Under the pieces are notes generated by a model. It saw only the letters and a program-made list of their open reading frames with translations. It did not search any database and was not told where the DNA came from. The translations under genes and the position numbers were made by a program. From Rubrobacter sp. (GTDB lineage Bacteria; Chloroflexota; Chloroflexia; Thermobaculales; Thermobaculaceae): a DNA stretch of 36,046 nucleotides. Shown here piece by piece: positions 11,091-19,801 of this stretch. How positions within the stretch are numbered: position 1 is the stretch's first letter; every line of letters begins with the position of its first letter. The stretch covers positions 1 through 36,046 of the forward strand of contig JADDPT010000096.1 in the NCBI GenBank assembly GCA_016781735.1, written 5' to 3'.

Positions 11091-11747
11091 TCAGCCGGGG
11101 TGTCCGTCGGTGTCCGGGCCGCTGTCCCCATTGTCCCAGCCCATCCAGCGCGTCACCTCGGCGGCAGGCCTGCGCCTGGCCTCCGGCGCCGTCATGTCGG
11201 GGTAACCTACGTAGACGAACCCGAGGAGATGGGACGTGGGCGCCAGACCGAAGAAGGCCTTGACGTGCGGGTCGTAGGAGGCACCGCCTGTGCGCCACAT
11301 AGCGGCGAGGCCGAGGGCAGGAGCAGCAAGGAGCATGTTCTGGATAGCGGCGGCGCCAGCTTCCACCTCCTCTATCTCGATCACCTTCGGGCCGATGAAG
11401 GGCTCGACCGCGACGGCGATGATCACCGGAGCACGGAGAGGTTTTACGCGCGCCTTCTCGATTGCGGCTCGAGCGGCCCCGCCAGGCTCCGCCAGACTCG
11501 CGGCCTGGGACGCCACCATGGCATCGCCGAGAGCATTCCGAGCCTGACCAGCCACGACGAAGAAGCGCCACGGCTCAGTCAACTGGTGATTCGGCGCCCA
11601 CGTCGCCGCCTCGATGAGCTGCTCGATAAGCTCCCTCGGCGGTCGCTCCGCCCGGACCCTACCGATGCTCCGCCGAGACCGTATCGCATGGAGTACAGCG
11701 CCGGCCTCGGCGGATAAGGCATATCCGTCTCGGCTACTATCCACCAC
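11091..11747 (-). CDS. Nitroreductase family protein
   Basis: IRSRRSIGRVRAERPPRELIEQLIEAATWAPNHQLTEPWRFFVV, LGLAAMWRTGG. Confidence 0.9.
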   Translation of the reverse strand: MVDSSRDGYALSAEAGAVLHAIRSRRSIGRVRAERPPRELIEQLIEAATWAPNHQLTEPWRFFVVAGQARNALGDAMVASQAASLAEPGGAARAAIEKARVKPLRAPVIIAVAVEPFIGPKVIEIEEVEAGAAAIQNMLLAAPALGLAAMWRTGGASYDPHVKAFFGLAPTSHLLGFVYVGYPDMTAPEARRRPAAEVTRWMGWDNGDSGPDTDGHPG

Positions 11748-11763
11748 TTCAGCTATCTCCGTG

Positions 11764-13584
11764 CTAACCCTTACGGGCTCGTGAGCGCTCGTTGTCGGTG
11801 AGGAGTTTCTTGCGGAGGCGGATGCTCTTCGGCGTCACCTCCACCAACTCGTCGTCCGTTATGAAGTCGAGCGACTGGTCGAGCGAGAGGATCAGGGGCG
11901 GAGTCAGGCGCACGGTCGCGTCGGCGTTGCTCGAGCGCATGTTCGTGAGCTTCTTCTCCTTGCAGATGTTGATCGGCAAGTCCGTGCCCCGCGAGTTCGC
12001 GCCGACTATCATCCCCTCGTACACTGGCGTGCCAGGCGGGATGAACGTGATGCCCCTCTCCTGCGCGTTCTGGATGGCGTAGCCGGTCGCGGGCCCGGTG
12101 TCAGTGGCGATCATTGCGCCAGGTCGGTCGCTGGCAATCGGCCCCGCGAGCGGCCTGTAACCTATGAACACGCTGCTCATCACTACCGTGCCGCGGGTAG
12201 CGGTTAGCAGGCTTCCCCTAAGACCGAGCAGTCCGCGCGTCGGCAGGTCGAACTCAAGGTGCGTCTCGCCCCTGCCTTCGTTGCGCATCTCCGTCATCGT
12301 CGCCTGCCTGCGACCCAGGTGCTCGACCACCGTGCCCACGTGCTCCTCGGCAACATCTATCGAGAGGTGCTCCCACGGCTCCTGCTTCACGCCGTCAAGC
12401 TCCACGATGATGGCCTCTGGCTTCGATACCTGGAACTCGTATCCCTCGCGGCGCATGTTTTCTATCAGAACCGCGAGGTGCAGCTCGCCACGACCCGCCA
12501 CCTCGAATACGTCCGCGGACGCGGTGGGATGCACACGCAGCGACAGGTTCGTCTCGAGCTCCGTGTAGAGCCTCTCTCGCAGCTTGCGCGACGTGCTCCA
12601 CGTGCCCTCGCGGCCGCTGAACGGGCTGGTGCTCACGCCGAACGTCATCTTGATCGTCGGCTCGCTCACGGCGATGCGGGGCAGCGCCTCCGGATGCTCA
12701 GGGTCGGCGATAGTGTCGCCTATGCCCACAGCGTCCATGCCGGTGAGCGCCACGATGTCACCCGCGCGCGCCTCACGGACCTCCTGCCTGGTCAGACCCT
12801 GGTACAGGTACACCTGGTTGACCTGCGCCGCCACCGACTCTCCCGTCGGCGTAAGCACGACCACAGGCTGAGCCGGGCGTAACGTGCCCCGGCTGATGCG
12901 CCCTATGGCGTACCGGCCGCGATAGGAGTCGTAGTCCAGCGTCGTGACGAGCAGCTGCAGTGGCGCCTCGGGATCGCCGGCGGGCGGGGGAACCTGGGAG
13001 AGTATAGACTCAAAGAGGGGAACCAAGTCCGTGCGCGGCGCGTCGAGGCTCTCCGCCGCCCACTCCTCCCTGCCGGAAGCATAGAGGACGGGAAAATCAA
13101 GCTGCGCCTCATCAGTCGCCAACTCGAGGAAGAGGTCGGAGACCTCCTCGAGCACCTCATCCACCCGTGCCGCAGCCCGGTCCACCTTGTTTATCACCAC
13201 GACGGGCTTCAGGTTGAGCTCGAGCGCCTTCTTCAAAACGAAGTACGTCTGGGGCATCGGCCCCTCCACCGCGTCGATAATAAGAAGCACGCCGTCGGCC
13301 ATCAGCAGCACGCGTTCCACCTCCCCGCCGAAGTCGGCGTGGCCGGGCGTGTCGATAATGTTTATCTTTGTGCCCCTGTACGTGACCGCGGTGTTCTTGG
13401 CGAGGATGGTGATGCCCCGCTCGCGCTCGAGCGCGTTGGAGTCAAGCATGCGCTCCTCGAGCACCTGGCTCTCGCGGAAGATGTGGCTCTGCTTTAGCAT
13501 GCCGTCCACGAGCGTCGTCTTGCCGTGGTCAACATGGGCGATGATGGCGACGTTCCGAATGTCGTCGCGCCTGGCGTCAGTCAT
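11764..13584 (-). CDS. typA: Translational GTPase TypA/BipA
   Basis: MTDARRDDIRNVAIIAHVDHGKTTLVDGMLKQS, DTPGHADFGGEVERVL, RGLLGLRGSLLTATRGTVVMSSVF; ATG at 13584. Confidence 0.96.
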   Translation of the reverse strand: MTDARRDDIRNVAIIAHVDHGKTTLVDGMLKQSHIFRESQVLEERMLDSNALERERGITILAKNTAVTYRGTKINIIDTPGHADFGGEVERVLLMADGVLLIIDAVEGPMPQTYFVLKKALELNLKPVVVINKVDRAAARVDEVLEEVSDLFLELATDEAQLDFPVLYASGREEWAAESLDAPRTDLVPLFESILSQVPPPAGDPEAPLQLLVTTLDYDSYRGRYAIGRISRGTLRPAQPVVVLTPTGESVAAQVNQVYLYQGLTRQEVREARAGDIVALTGMDAVGIGDTIADPEHPEALPRIAVSEPTIKMTFGVSTSPFSGREGTWSTSRKLRERLYTELETNLSLRVHPTASADVFEVAGRGELHLAVLIENMRREGYEFQVSKPEAIIVELDGVKQEPWEHLSIDVAEEHVGTVVEHLGRRQATMTEMRNEGRGETHLEFDLPTRGLLGLRGSLLTATRGTVVMSSVFIGYRPLAGPIASDRPGAMIATDTGPATGYAIQNAQERGITFIPPGTPVYEGMIVGANSRGTDLPINICKEKKLTNMRSSNADATVRLTPPLILSLDQSLDFITDDELVEVTPKSIRLRKKLLTDNERSRARKG

Positions 13585-13733
13585 GCGGCTCCCTTTTGCG
13601 CCTCTGCTCGCGAGGCGCGCGAAAAGGGCGTGTACCGTGCGGTCCACGCCCGAAGTAACTACACCTATTTTACCACAGTGGACACGTCCTCCCAAAGGCC
13701 GGATCCGACGTGCAACGCGCCCAGGGTGATATG

Positions 13734-13774
13734 CATAGACCGAGGTGAAAGTCTAACCCTCACCCCGGTCTATG
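13734..13774. repeat. Long inverted repeat, ~15-bp arms with one mismatch
   Basis: CATAGACCGAGGTGA-aagtctaaccc-TCACCCCGGTCTATG; no T-tract on either strand. Confidence 0.85.
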
Positions 13775-13800
13775 TGCGATGATGCCCTTTCAGACTAGAG

Positions 13801-13983
13801 CTATGACGTTCCGGCCCCGGTCCTGGCATGTCGGCGCCACCGTCGGACTAGAAGCAGGACAGGGCTCATTAGTCCGCCGGAGAGGATCAGCGTGAGAGGG
13901 AGGCAACAGACGAAGCACCTACCCCTGCGTTGTGGTGTCTGGTACTGATAAAAGCATGTCACTCCCTCTCTACGCGCAATCAC
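13801..13983 (-). CDS. Possible small Cys-containing membrane protein
   Basis: 60-aa ORF with hydrophobic stretch RCFVCCLPLTLILSGGLMSPVLLLVRRWRR, adjacent and co-oriented with the 13991-16826 cluster. Weak evidence. Confidence 0.35.
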   Translation of the reverse strand: MIARREGVTCFYQYQTPQRRGRCFVCCLPLTLILSGGLMSPVLLLVRRWRRHARTGAGTS

Positions 13984-13990
13984 GCTACTA

Positions 13991-15208
13991 CTAGGCCTGG
14001 GACTCGTACTGCTGTCGGAACTCGGGGAAGTGCCGCTTGAGTTCCTCTGTCGAGCTCTGGGTGACAGACTCCGTCAGCCCGGTCGTGATGTTGCTCATCG
14101 TCTGCCCCTGCCCCTGCTGCGCCTGACTACGCGCCTTCAGAACTTGGGCGAGGAGCGCAGCTACCAGCAGCCCTCGGGTACCGCTCAGGCTCCTGTCCAG
14201 GACGCTGGGAAGTCGGCTCTCGGCGAACTCCTCGCCCTTCTCGGTAATGGCCGCGACCACGCCGGCGCGAAGAGACGTCTGCCCGAGCACACCCTCCAGG
14301 TTCTGTTCCAGGTAATCGCGCAGCTCTCGAGTCGTGAACTGCTTCGCACGCTGAACGGTTGCTGGTACGAGCGCCTGCCTGATATGGTCTACCTCTTGCT
14401 GGTTCGGCAGAGCCCCGGAGGTAGAGATGGTGCTTCCCAGATTGCTGGCCTGGGTACGTACGGCCTGCGTCACCTTCGACACCTGCGGCGCGAGGGTCGG
14501 CTGAAGTGCCGCACCGGTGACCACGGCTGCACTCAACACCGTGAGTGGTCGCTGCTGCACCTGCTGGTTGACGGAGGTTCCGAGATTGCCCACGCCGCCG
14601 CTGAGGCTACTGGCTAGGCCGGAGACCTGCTCGGACACCGTACTCGCCACGCTACCCGTCGTCTCCGCGACCTGGCCAGCCACCTGGCTGGTCGTGTTCA
14701 CCGCCTGACCGGCCACGGTGGCTGTGGTGTCTGCTATCGCCGCGACTGCGCCGGAGGCCGTCTCGCCGACCGTCTGCGCAACGCCGCCCGCAACATCACC
14801 AACTGCCTGGGCTGCGCCCGCGGCGGTGTCCGCGGCGCTCGAAGCTGCGCTGGAGACTGTCTCACCCGCGCTGGCGGAGCCCGCCTTCTCGCTGACCGTG
14901 CTACCGACCTGCGAGAGCGTCCCCGAGACTCCGCTCGTTGCGCCACCTGCAGTGCCCCGCAGGCTGCTCGCTGCCGACGTTATGGAGCCACCTTGTCCAC
15001 CAGACAGTACGCCCTTCAAGACCGAGCCGGCAGCTATCGAGAGGCCAAGTGCCAACAGGGGCCGCTTCTGTACCTGCTGAGTAAGGCTCGCGGTCACGCC
15101 TAGGCCACCGCCACTCTCCTGAGTAGCGGAGATGGCGTCGAGGCGCGTACTCATTCGGTCGCGCGTCTGTGCTATCTCAGTCTGGATGTGATCTGATGTA
15201 GTATCCAT
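13991..15208 (-). CDS. DUF3618-like protein with alanine-rich 11-mer repeats
   Basis: N-terminus SDHIQTEIAQTRDRMSTRLDAI (DUF3618-like), two xRPLxxL hydrophobic segments, seven 11-residue repeats; GGAGGACAAAGA before ATG 15208. Confidence 0.8.
   Translation of the reverse strand: MDTTSDHIQTEIAQTRDRMSTRLDAISATQESGGGLGVTASLTQQVQKRPLLALGLSIAAGSVLKGVLSGGQGGSITSAASSLRGTAGGATSGVSGTLSQVGSTVSEKAGSASAGETVSSAASSAADTAAGAAQAVGDVAGGVAQTVGETASGAVAAIADTTATVAGQAVNTTSQVAGQVAETTGSVASTVSEQVSGLASSLSGGVGNLGTSVNQQVQQRPLTVLSAAVVTGAALQPTLAPQVSKVTQAVRTQASNLGSTISTSGALPNQQEVDHIRQALVPATVQRAKQFTTRELRDYLEQNLEGVLGQTSLRAGVVAAITEKGEEFAESRLPSVLDRSLSGTRGLLVAALLAQVLKARSQAQQGQGQTMSNITTGLTESVTQSSTEELKRHFPEFRQQYESQA
14627..14857 (-). 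repeat. Seven degenerate 11-residue repeats in the DUF3618-like protein
   Basis: VSSAASSAADT/AAGAAQAVGDV/AGGVAQTVGET/ASGAVAAIADT/TATVAGQAVNT/TSQVAGQVAET/TGSVASTVSEQ. Confidence 0.8.
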
Positions 15209-15588
15209 TCTTTGTCCTCCTTGAGGCTATTGATAGTCTTCTGCGGGACGATATCCAGGCTCGCAAGGTTGCGCCAGGCGCGTCCCACAAGCACCGTGCC
15301 GGCAAGTACGAGCGCTCCCCCCGAGAGGAGCGAGGCTGCCCAGGGTGGCATCCGAGTCGCGAGTGCACGAACGGCGGCTTGCAGCAGGTACGATATGCCA
15401 AACACTGACAACACGCCCCCGCCGATCATCAAGCCCGCGGATCGGAGTGCGGGACCAAGTTTCTCCTTCGACTCCTGTTGGGCGAGCCGAGCCTCCTGCC
15501 GCACAAGCTCCGCTCCATCGCGGGCGACGCCAGCCACCTGAGACAACACCCTCACGGCCTGGCGGGCGCCGCCGTCCATACTGCTCAT
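15172..15588 (-). CDS. Holin-like membrane protein (PF07332 / Phage_holin_3_6-type, YqjE-like)
   Basis: GAELVRQEARLAQQESKEKLGPALRSAGLMIGGGVLSVFGISYLLQAAVRALATRMPPWAASLLSGGALVLAGTVLVGRA; overlaps the start of the DUF3618-like gene. Confidence 0.82.
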   Translation of the reverse strand: MSSMDGGARQAVRVLSQVAGVARDGAELVRQEARLAQQESKEKLGPALRSAGLMIGGGVLSVFGISYLLQAAVRALATRMPPWAASLLSGGALVLAGTVLVGRAWRNLASLDIVPQKTINSLKEDKEWILHQITSRLR

Positions 15589-15602
15589 TCACCGTTGCCC
15601 GG

Positions 15603-16826
15603 CTAAACCGTCGGGCGTGAGCCGCCGCTGCTGGTGGTATCGTCCGATGTTCCACCTTCGGTGTCAGTGGTGTAGCCAGTCCCTGTGTCGGCTCCCAGCA
15701 GAGGGTCGTCCGCCGTGAGTACGTCGACCTCGACCACCGTCAGGTCGTCGGTAGTGGGATCGGTACCGTACGGGTCCGTTCCGGTGGAGAAATCATCAAT
15801 CGCCGCCGCGCCGTAGACATCAGTGGTGACAGGCTCGACAGGAACATCCACGAGTCCCGTATCCCCCAGACCTGCAGTCGCGGTCGTGGCCGTTGTATCG
15901 TAGTCGTATACGCCGGTCGCGCCAGTGTCGGAGAACGTGGCGTCCGTGGTCGCGGCGCCCGTGGTGGCAAGGTCCGTGGTTGCGACGTCCGTGCCCGAGG
16001 TCGTGGTCTGTGAGGACTGGCCACCACCCTGTCCTGAGAAGAACGTGCCCCGCGCCAGGTAGCCGAGGCCGAGGCCGACGAGCAGCGAGCGTCCCGGGTT
16101 CCTGCGGACGGCGCCACGCAGGTCCTGGGCGATTATCGTTAGATCCGGTTGCCTCAGGTACTGAGCCAGCTTGTCGAGCACGTTCGAGGTCGTCACTGCA
16201 ACCGACCGCTGGACACCGGATGCGTCCGGGCCGGCTCCCCTCTGCTCGACTGTGTCGGCGAGGCTCTGAACCGCGCCCGCCGCGCCACCAGTAACCCTGC
16301 TCACCTGCGCGCTCGTCGCGCTCGCCGCTTGCTGGGCGGTGTCGCCCACTGTCGAGGCCGCTTGTTGTACCGTGTCGGCCACCGTTGAAGCCGCCTGCTG
16401 GGCAGTGTCGGCCACGGACGAGGTGGCCTGCTGAGCCGTACCAGCGGCAGACGACGCGGCTTGTTGTACGGTGTCAGTGGCGGACGATGCAGCCTGCTTC
16501 ACAGAGTCGGTGGCGGAACTGCCACTATCCTGCCCGCCGGTCGTCGTGGAAGACACAGTACCAGTATCCATACCAGTGGTGGTAGAACCCACCAGCGGGT
16601 CCCCGAAACCGATACCGGCGTCCGTCATCGCCGCGGCCATCGCCGTGTTCGGGGTCTCACCGAGCAGCTCGCGAGCCCTAGTCTCGTAGCTGGCGATCAC
16701 CCTCAGCTTCTTTCCGGTGCGGAACACCATGTTGTCGTTCGCGCCACTCTCAATCAGCATGCTCTCGGCGGCCTTGGCGTCATCCGTCGTGTCATACTCC
16801 CTAATCAGAACTCTCTCAGCACTCAC
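15603..16826 (-). CDS. LEA-like 11-mer repeat protein with membrane-like segment and acidic tail
   Basis: N-terminal domain ERVLIREYDTTDDAKAAESMLIESGA; six 11-mers of the DTxQQAASSxA type; RRNPGRSLLVGLGLGYLARGTFF; Thr/Asp-rich C-terminus. GTG at 16826 with GGGAGGAGA upstream. Confidence 0.75.
   Translation of the reverse strand: MSAERVLIREYDTTDDAKAAESMLIESGANDNMVFRTGKKLRVIASYETRARELLGETPNTAMAAAMTDAGIGFGDPLVGSTTTGMDTGTVSSTTTGGQDSGSSATDSVKQAASSATDTVQQAASSAAGTAQQATSSVADTAQQAASTVADTVQQAASTVGDTAQQAASATSAQVSRVTGGAAGAVQSLADTVEQRGAGPDASGVQRSVAVTTSNVLDKLAQYLRQPDLTIIAQDLRGAVRRNPGRSLLVGLGLGYLARGTFFSGQGGGQSSQTTTSGTDVATTDLATTGAATTDATFSDTGATGVYDYDTTATTATAGLGDTGLVDVPVEPVTTDVYGAAAIDDFSTGTDPYGTDPTTDDLTVVEVDVLTADDPLLGADTGTGYTTDTEGGTSDDTTSSGGSRPTV
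16311..16508 (-). repeat. Six tandem 33-bp degenerate repeats encoding 11-residue units
   Basis: DSVKQAASSAT/DTVQQAASSAA/GTAQQATSSVA/DTAQQAASTVA/DTVQQAASTVG/DTAQQAASATS. Confidence 0.92.
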
Positions 16827-17081
16827 GTCTGCATCTCCTCCCAACCGTACATCTACTCTTCGTGGCCGTTGCCACCCCTACCTCGCCCAAGACAAACATC
16901 AATAAAGAACGGCGAGCGTTAAATCTCGATGCACGATTGGTGCCACTGAAAAGTCGGGCGCCACCTGTCTGCTACGTTGATCAGTAAAGAAATACCTGAC
17001 ATTACGATCGAGGAACTCGGGGGCAACCCTCAACGCACTGGAGGCAGTGCGGGTGCGAGGTAAGCCCGTCAGCGAATGCTT

Positions 17082-18518
17082 CTACACCGTTAGGAGAGGC
17101 AAAGGCTCCTGGCGGTTCGCGGCGTCGTTCCAGTGCAGCAGGTGGGCTATAGGCTCGCCGGTCTCGGGGTCCATCGTCACCTGAACGAAAGAGAACCGCT
17201 CGCGAGCGCCGAGTAGCTCGAAGGCGTTGGGGACGACGGGAGTCCATGTGCCCGTGTTGAGGTAGCGCGGGTACGCACCATCGAGAACGAGCGGGTATTG
17301 CTCGGCGTTATGGGTGTGACCAAACACATACACCGGCACCTCCTTGCCTTCCTTCCTCAGTATTCGATGTATGGAGAGAGCCGCCCTGTGGAGATAGCCG
17401 AGCGGGTGAGCAGCTGGCCGAAGCACTCCTCGCTCACGCCACACCAGGCCCGCCAGTCCAGCGGCAAGCAGTAGAAAAGAGCTGATGCTGCTGCGTAGGC
17501 GATTCAGCGCGGCCCAGAGGGTGACGAAGGCACCCGCCAGGGGAACGAGCGGCAGGAGCGGCTCGAGGAGGAGGGAGCGCAGCAGGCGCGTCCTGCTCCT
17601 CATGGCAGGCACGGCAGCCAGCGAGTCTATCGCCACGAGAGTTCGGTGGCTCAAACCAACGACCTCCGCGTGAGCGCGAAGGTGCTCCTCGCGGTACGCC
17701 CTGCACCGCGCCTCGGTCTCTGCGACGGGTACGTCTCCAACGCGCGTCCACACGTTGAACAGGAAGCGGAAGTACTTTCCCAGGAGCATGATTGCGAGTA
17801 CGGGATGCACCCGAAACGACCACAGCAGGTAGCGGTTCACGGGCCGGATGTTATCGGCAAAGGGGTCCATGCTCTCGATCCGGTTGAAAAGATAGGTTAC
17901 GAAGTACGAGCCGAGCGGCAGGTCTATAACGTCGACATCGTCGTCGACGTACGGGGTGAGCAGGGTCGCAAAAGAGTTTGCGTGCTCGTACTGCTGCCCG
18001 TGCTCCGCGTACAGCACGCCGGGCACGTAGAGGATCCAGGGATGAAAGTTGATCCGTGCGGAAACCTCGGGCGTGCCGCACTTCTCGACCAGCAACTGCT
18101 TGAAATGCTCCTGAGTGCGTGGACGGATCATCTCGATGTCGTGGTTGCCCACGACTATGTCTACGTTGAAGCCCTGCGCCGCGAACTCTCCGAGGGCCTG
18201 GAAGAACTCCGCGTGCCCGGCTACCACCCTCTCCAGCTTGGCGATCGTGGCAGCTTCGGACACGTCGGGCCCCGGCCCGTCCTTACGCGCTTCGGGTACG
18301 TCCACCTGCAGAAAGTCGAAGAAATCACCCAGGATAACGAGCCTCCAACGCCGGCCTTCTACCTCCGCGCGCTTCGACAGGTCCGCCAGGAAGCGCGCGA
18401 ATGCAGCGTCGTAAAAGAAGTCCTCGTTGCGATTGTATGCCCCGGTCCGCGGGTCGTATCCCGCGGAGAGGTGAAGGTCGCTCACTATGACGATGTCGTT
18501 ACTGCCGCTCTTGGACAT
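17082..18518 (-). CDS. Membrane-associated metallophosphoesterase
   Basis: IVSDLHLSAG, VILGDFFDFLQ, IVVGNHDIEMI, YVFGHTHNAEQYP motifs; hydrophobic segments between GNHD and GHTH; ATG at 18518. Confidence 0.88.
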   Translation of the reverse strand: MSKSGSNDIVIVSDLHLSAGYDPRTGAYNRNEDFFYDAAFARFLADLSKRAEVEGRRWRLVILGDFFDFLQVDVPEARKDGPGPDVSEAATIAKLERVVAGHAEFFQALGEFAAQGFNVDIVVGNHDIEMIRPRTQEHFKQLLVEKCGTPEVSARINFHPWILYVPGVLYAEHGQQYEHANSFATLLTPYVDDDVDVIDLPLGSYFVTYLFNRIESMDPFADNIRPVNRYLLWSFRVHPVLAIMLLGKYFRFLFNVWTRVGDVPVAETEARCRAYREEHLRAHAEVVGLSHRTLVAIDSLAAVPAMRSRTRLLRSLLLEPLLPLVPLAGAFVTLWAALNRLRSSISSFLLLAAGLAGLVWRERGVLRPAAHPLGYLHRAALSIHRILRKEGKEVPVYVFGHTHNAEQYPLVLDGAYPRYLNTGTWTPVVPNAFELLGARERFSFVQVTMDPETGEPIAHLLHWNDAANRQEPLPLLTV

Positions 18519-18574
18519 GCCGCTGTCGATCTCCTCGCTCCGCGGCCCGATGCTAGCACCGTCGGACAGGGGTG

Positions 18575-19483
18575 TCAACGCCGGGAACTCTCGCTGCTCG
18601 TCACAGCCGCATCATTGGCCAACTTCTCCGTGAGCACCGGTTCCTCACCGGACGCCTCACTCCCCCGTCCTCGGCAGTACGCCGCGGAAATTTCTGCGCC
18701 GAACAGGAAGATGGCGGCGGTGATGTAGGCCCAGAACAGCACCACTGCAATGGACGCTAGCGAGCCGTACACCTCGTCGTACCTGCTGCCGAAGGTGCTG
18801 ATGTACGCCTGAAACGCTTCCTGGCTGACCTGGAACAGCACCGTGGCGACTACGGCTCCCGGCAAGGCATCGCGCCACTGCACTCGTCTGCGCGGCATGT
18901 AACGGTAGAAGAGCAACACGATGGCGAACCCTGCCCCCTTGGCCGCAACCTCCTCGATGAAGTTGGGCCAGCCCTCCTCCGGAGACGCCGACCTCGATAG
19001 GAGCGAGGACCAGAGTGAGGCAGCATTCGCCTTATACAGCATGGTAACGGAGACGACGGCCACGGAGAGCGCGACCAGAAAGACCTCGATCAGGAGTCGA
19101 GTCTTCATCTTGTAGTTATGCTTCACGTCCCAGGCATCGTTCATGGCGCGCGTCGTGTGCGCGAAGATGCGAGTCCCGGACCAAAGCAGGGCAACGATCG
19201 ATATGCCTGCCGCCGATCCGCCAGCCTCGATCGCGCCGCGGAGCGCGTTCTCGATGAGCTTCTCACCTAGGGGCACATACTCCCCTATGACCTGCACTAA
19301 CCGACCGGGAGCCTCCTCCGGATCGAGGACGGCCCGGCTCACGAAGACGGAGAGTAGGAGCAACGGAAAGCCGGAGAAGAGCACGTAGAATGCGAGGCTG
19401 GCAGCGAGAAGGGTACAGTGGTCCTTGAAGAATCCGCGCACCGCCGACTCCAGCACCCGCGCAGCCGCGAGCAACCAGCTCAT
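18575..19483 (-). CDS. YihY/virulence factor BrkB family membrane protein
   Basis: DHCTLLAASLAFYVLFSGFPLLLLSVF, RRRVQWRDALPGAVVATVLFQVSQEAFQAYIS, SLASIAVVLFWAYITAAIFLFGAEI. Confidence 0.9.
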   Translation of the reverse strand: MSWLLAAARVLESAVRGFFKDHCTLLAASLAFYVLFSGFPLLLLSVFVSRAVLDPEEAPGRLVQVIGEYVPLGEKLIENALRGAIEAGGSAAGISIVALLWSGTRIFAHTTRAMNDAWDVKHNYKMKTRLLIEVFLVALSVAVVSVTMLYKANAASLWSSLLSRSASPEEGWPNFIEEVAAKGAGFAIVLLFYRYMPRRRVQWRDALPGAVVATVLFQVSQEAFQAYISTFGSRYDEVYGSLASIAVVLFWAYITAAIFLFGAEISAAYCRGRGSEASGEEPVLTEKLANDAAVTSSESSRR

Positions 19484-19801
19484 CACACCTCCAGCCCTCG
19501 CAGTAACCCGATGGCGGAGCATACCATATAACGCCCAGGTGATCCCGGACGCTTCTTCTGATCCGGGCGCTTGATGCATCTTTCCCAGCCTGGTGCGTTC
19601 GTTGTCCCAAAGAGAGCGCCCCGGCGACACGAATGTCTCGCCGAGATATCGACGGCAAGAGGAACGCTGATGCGGCTCTGGCACTGTCCTGCCCGAGCCA
19701 ACAACGCTGACACAAGAACACCCTCCGCCGGGGCAAAGTAGCAGGTCGAGGTCACCGGGCCGGCGGGAGCGAGTCAGGGAGGGCGCGGCCGGGCCTGGCC
19801 G

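Noticed and set aside
11056-11571. N-terminal extension of the alpha/beta hydrolase ORF
   Set aside because: Overlaps the nitroreductase in another frame and is low-complexity Arg/Gly; the hydrolase fold begins near HYLEVGDGP.
15172-15588. Holin-like protein as evidence of a prophage
   Set aside because: PF07332-type proteins occur in chromosomal yqjE-like operons; no capsid, tail, integrase or lysin genes are present.
17646-18728. 360-aa plus-strand ORF
   Set aside because: Antisense to the metallophosphoesterase with its conserved motifs; shadow ORF.
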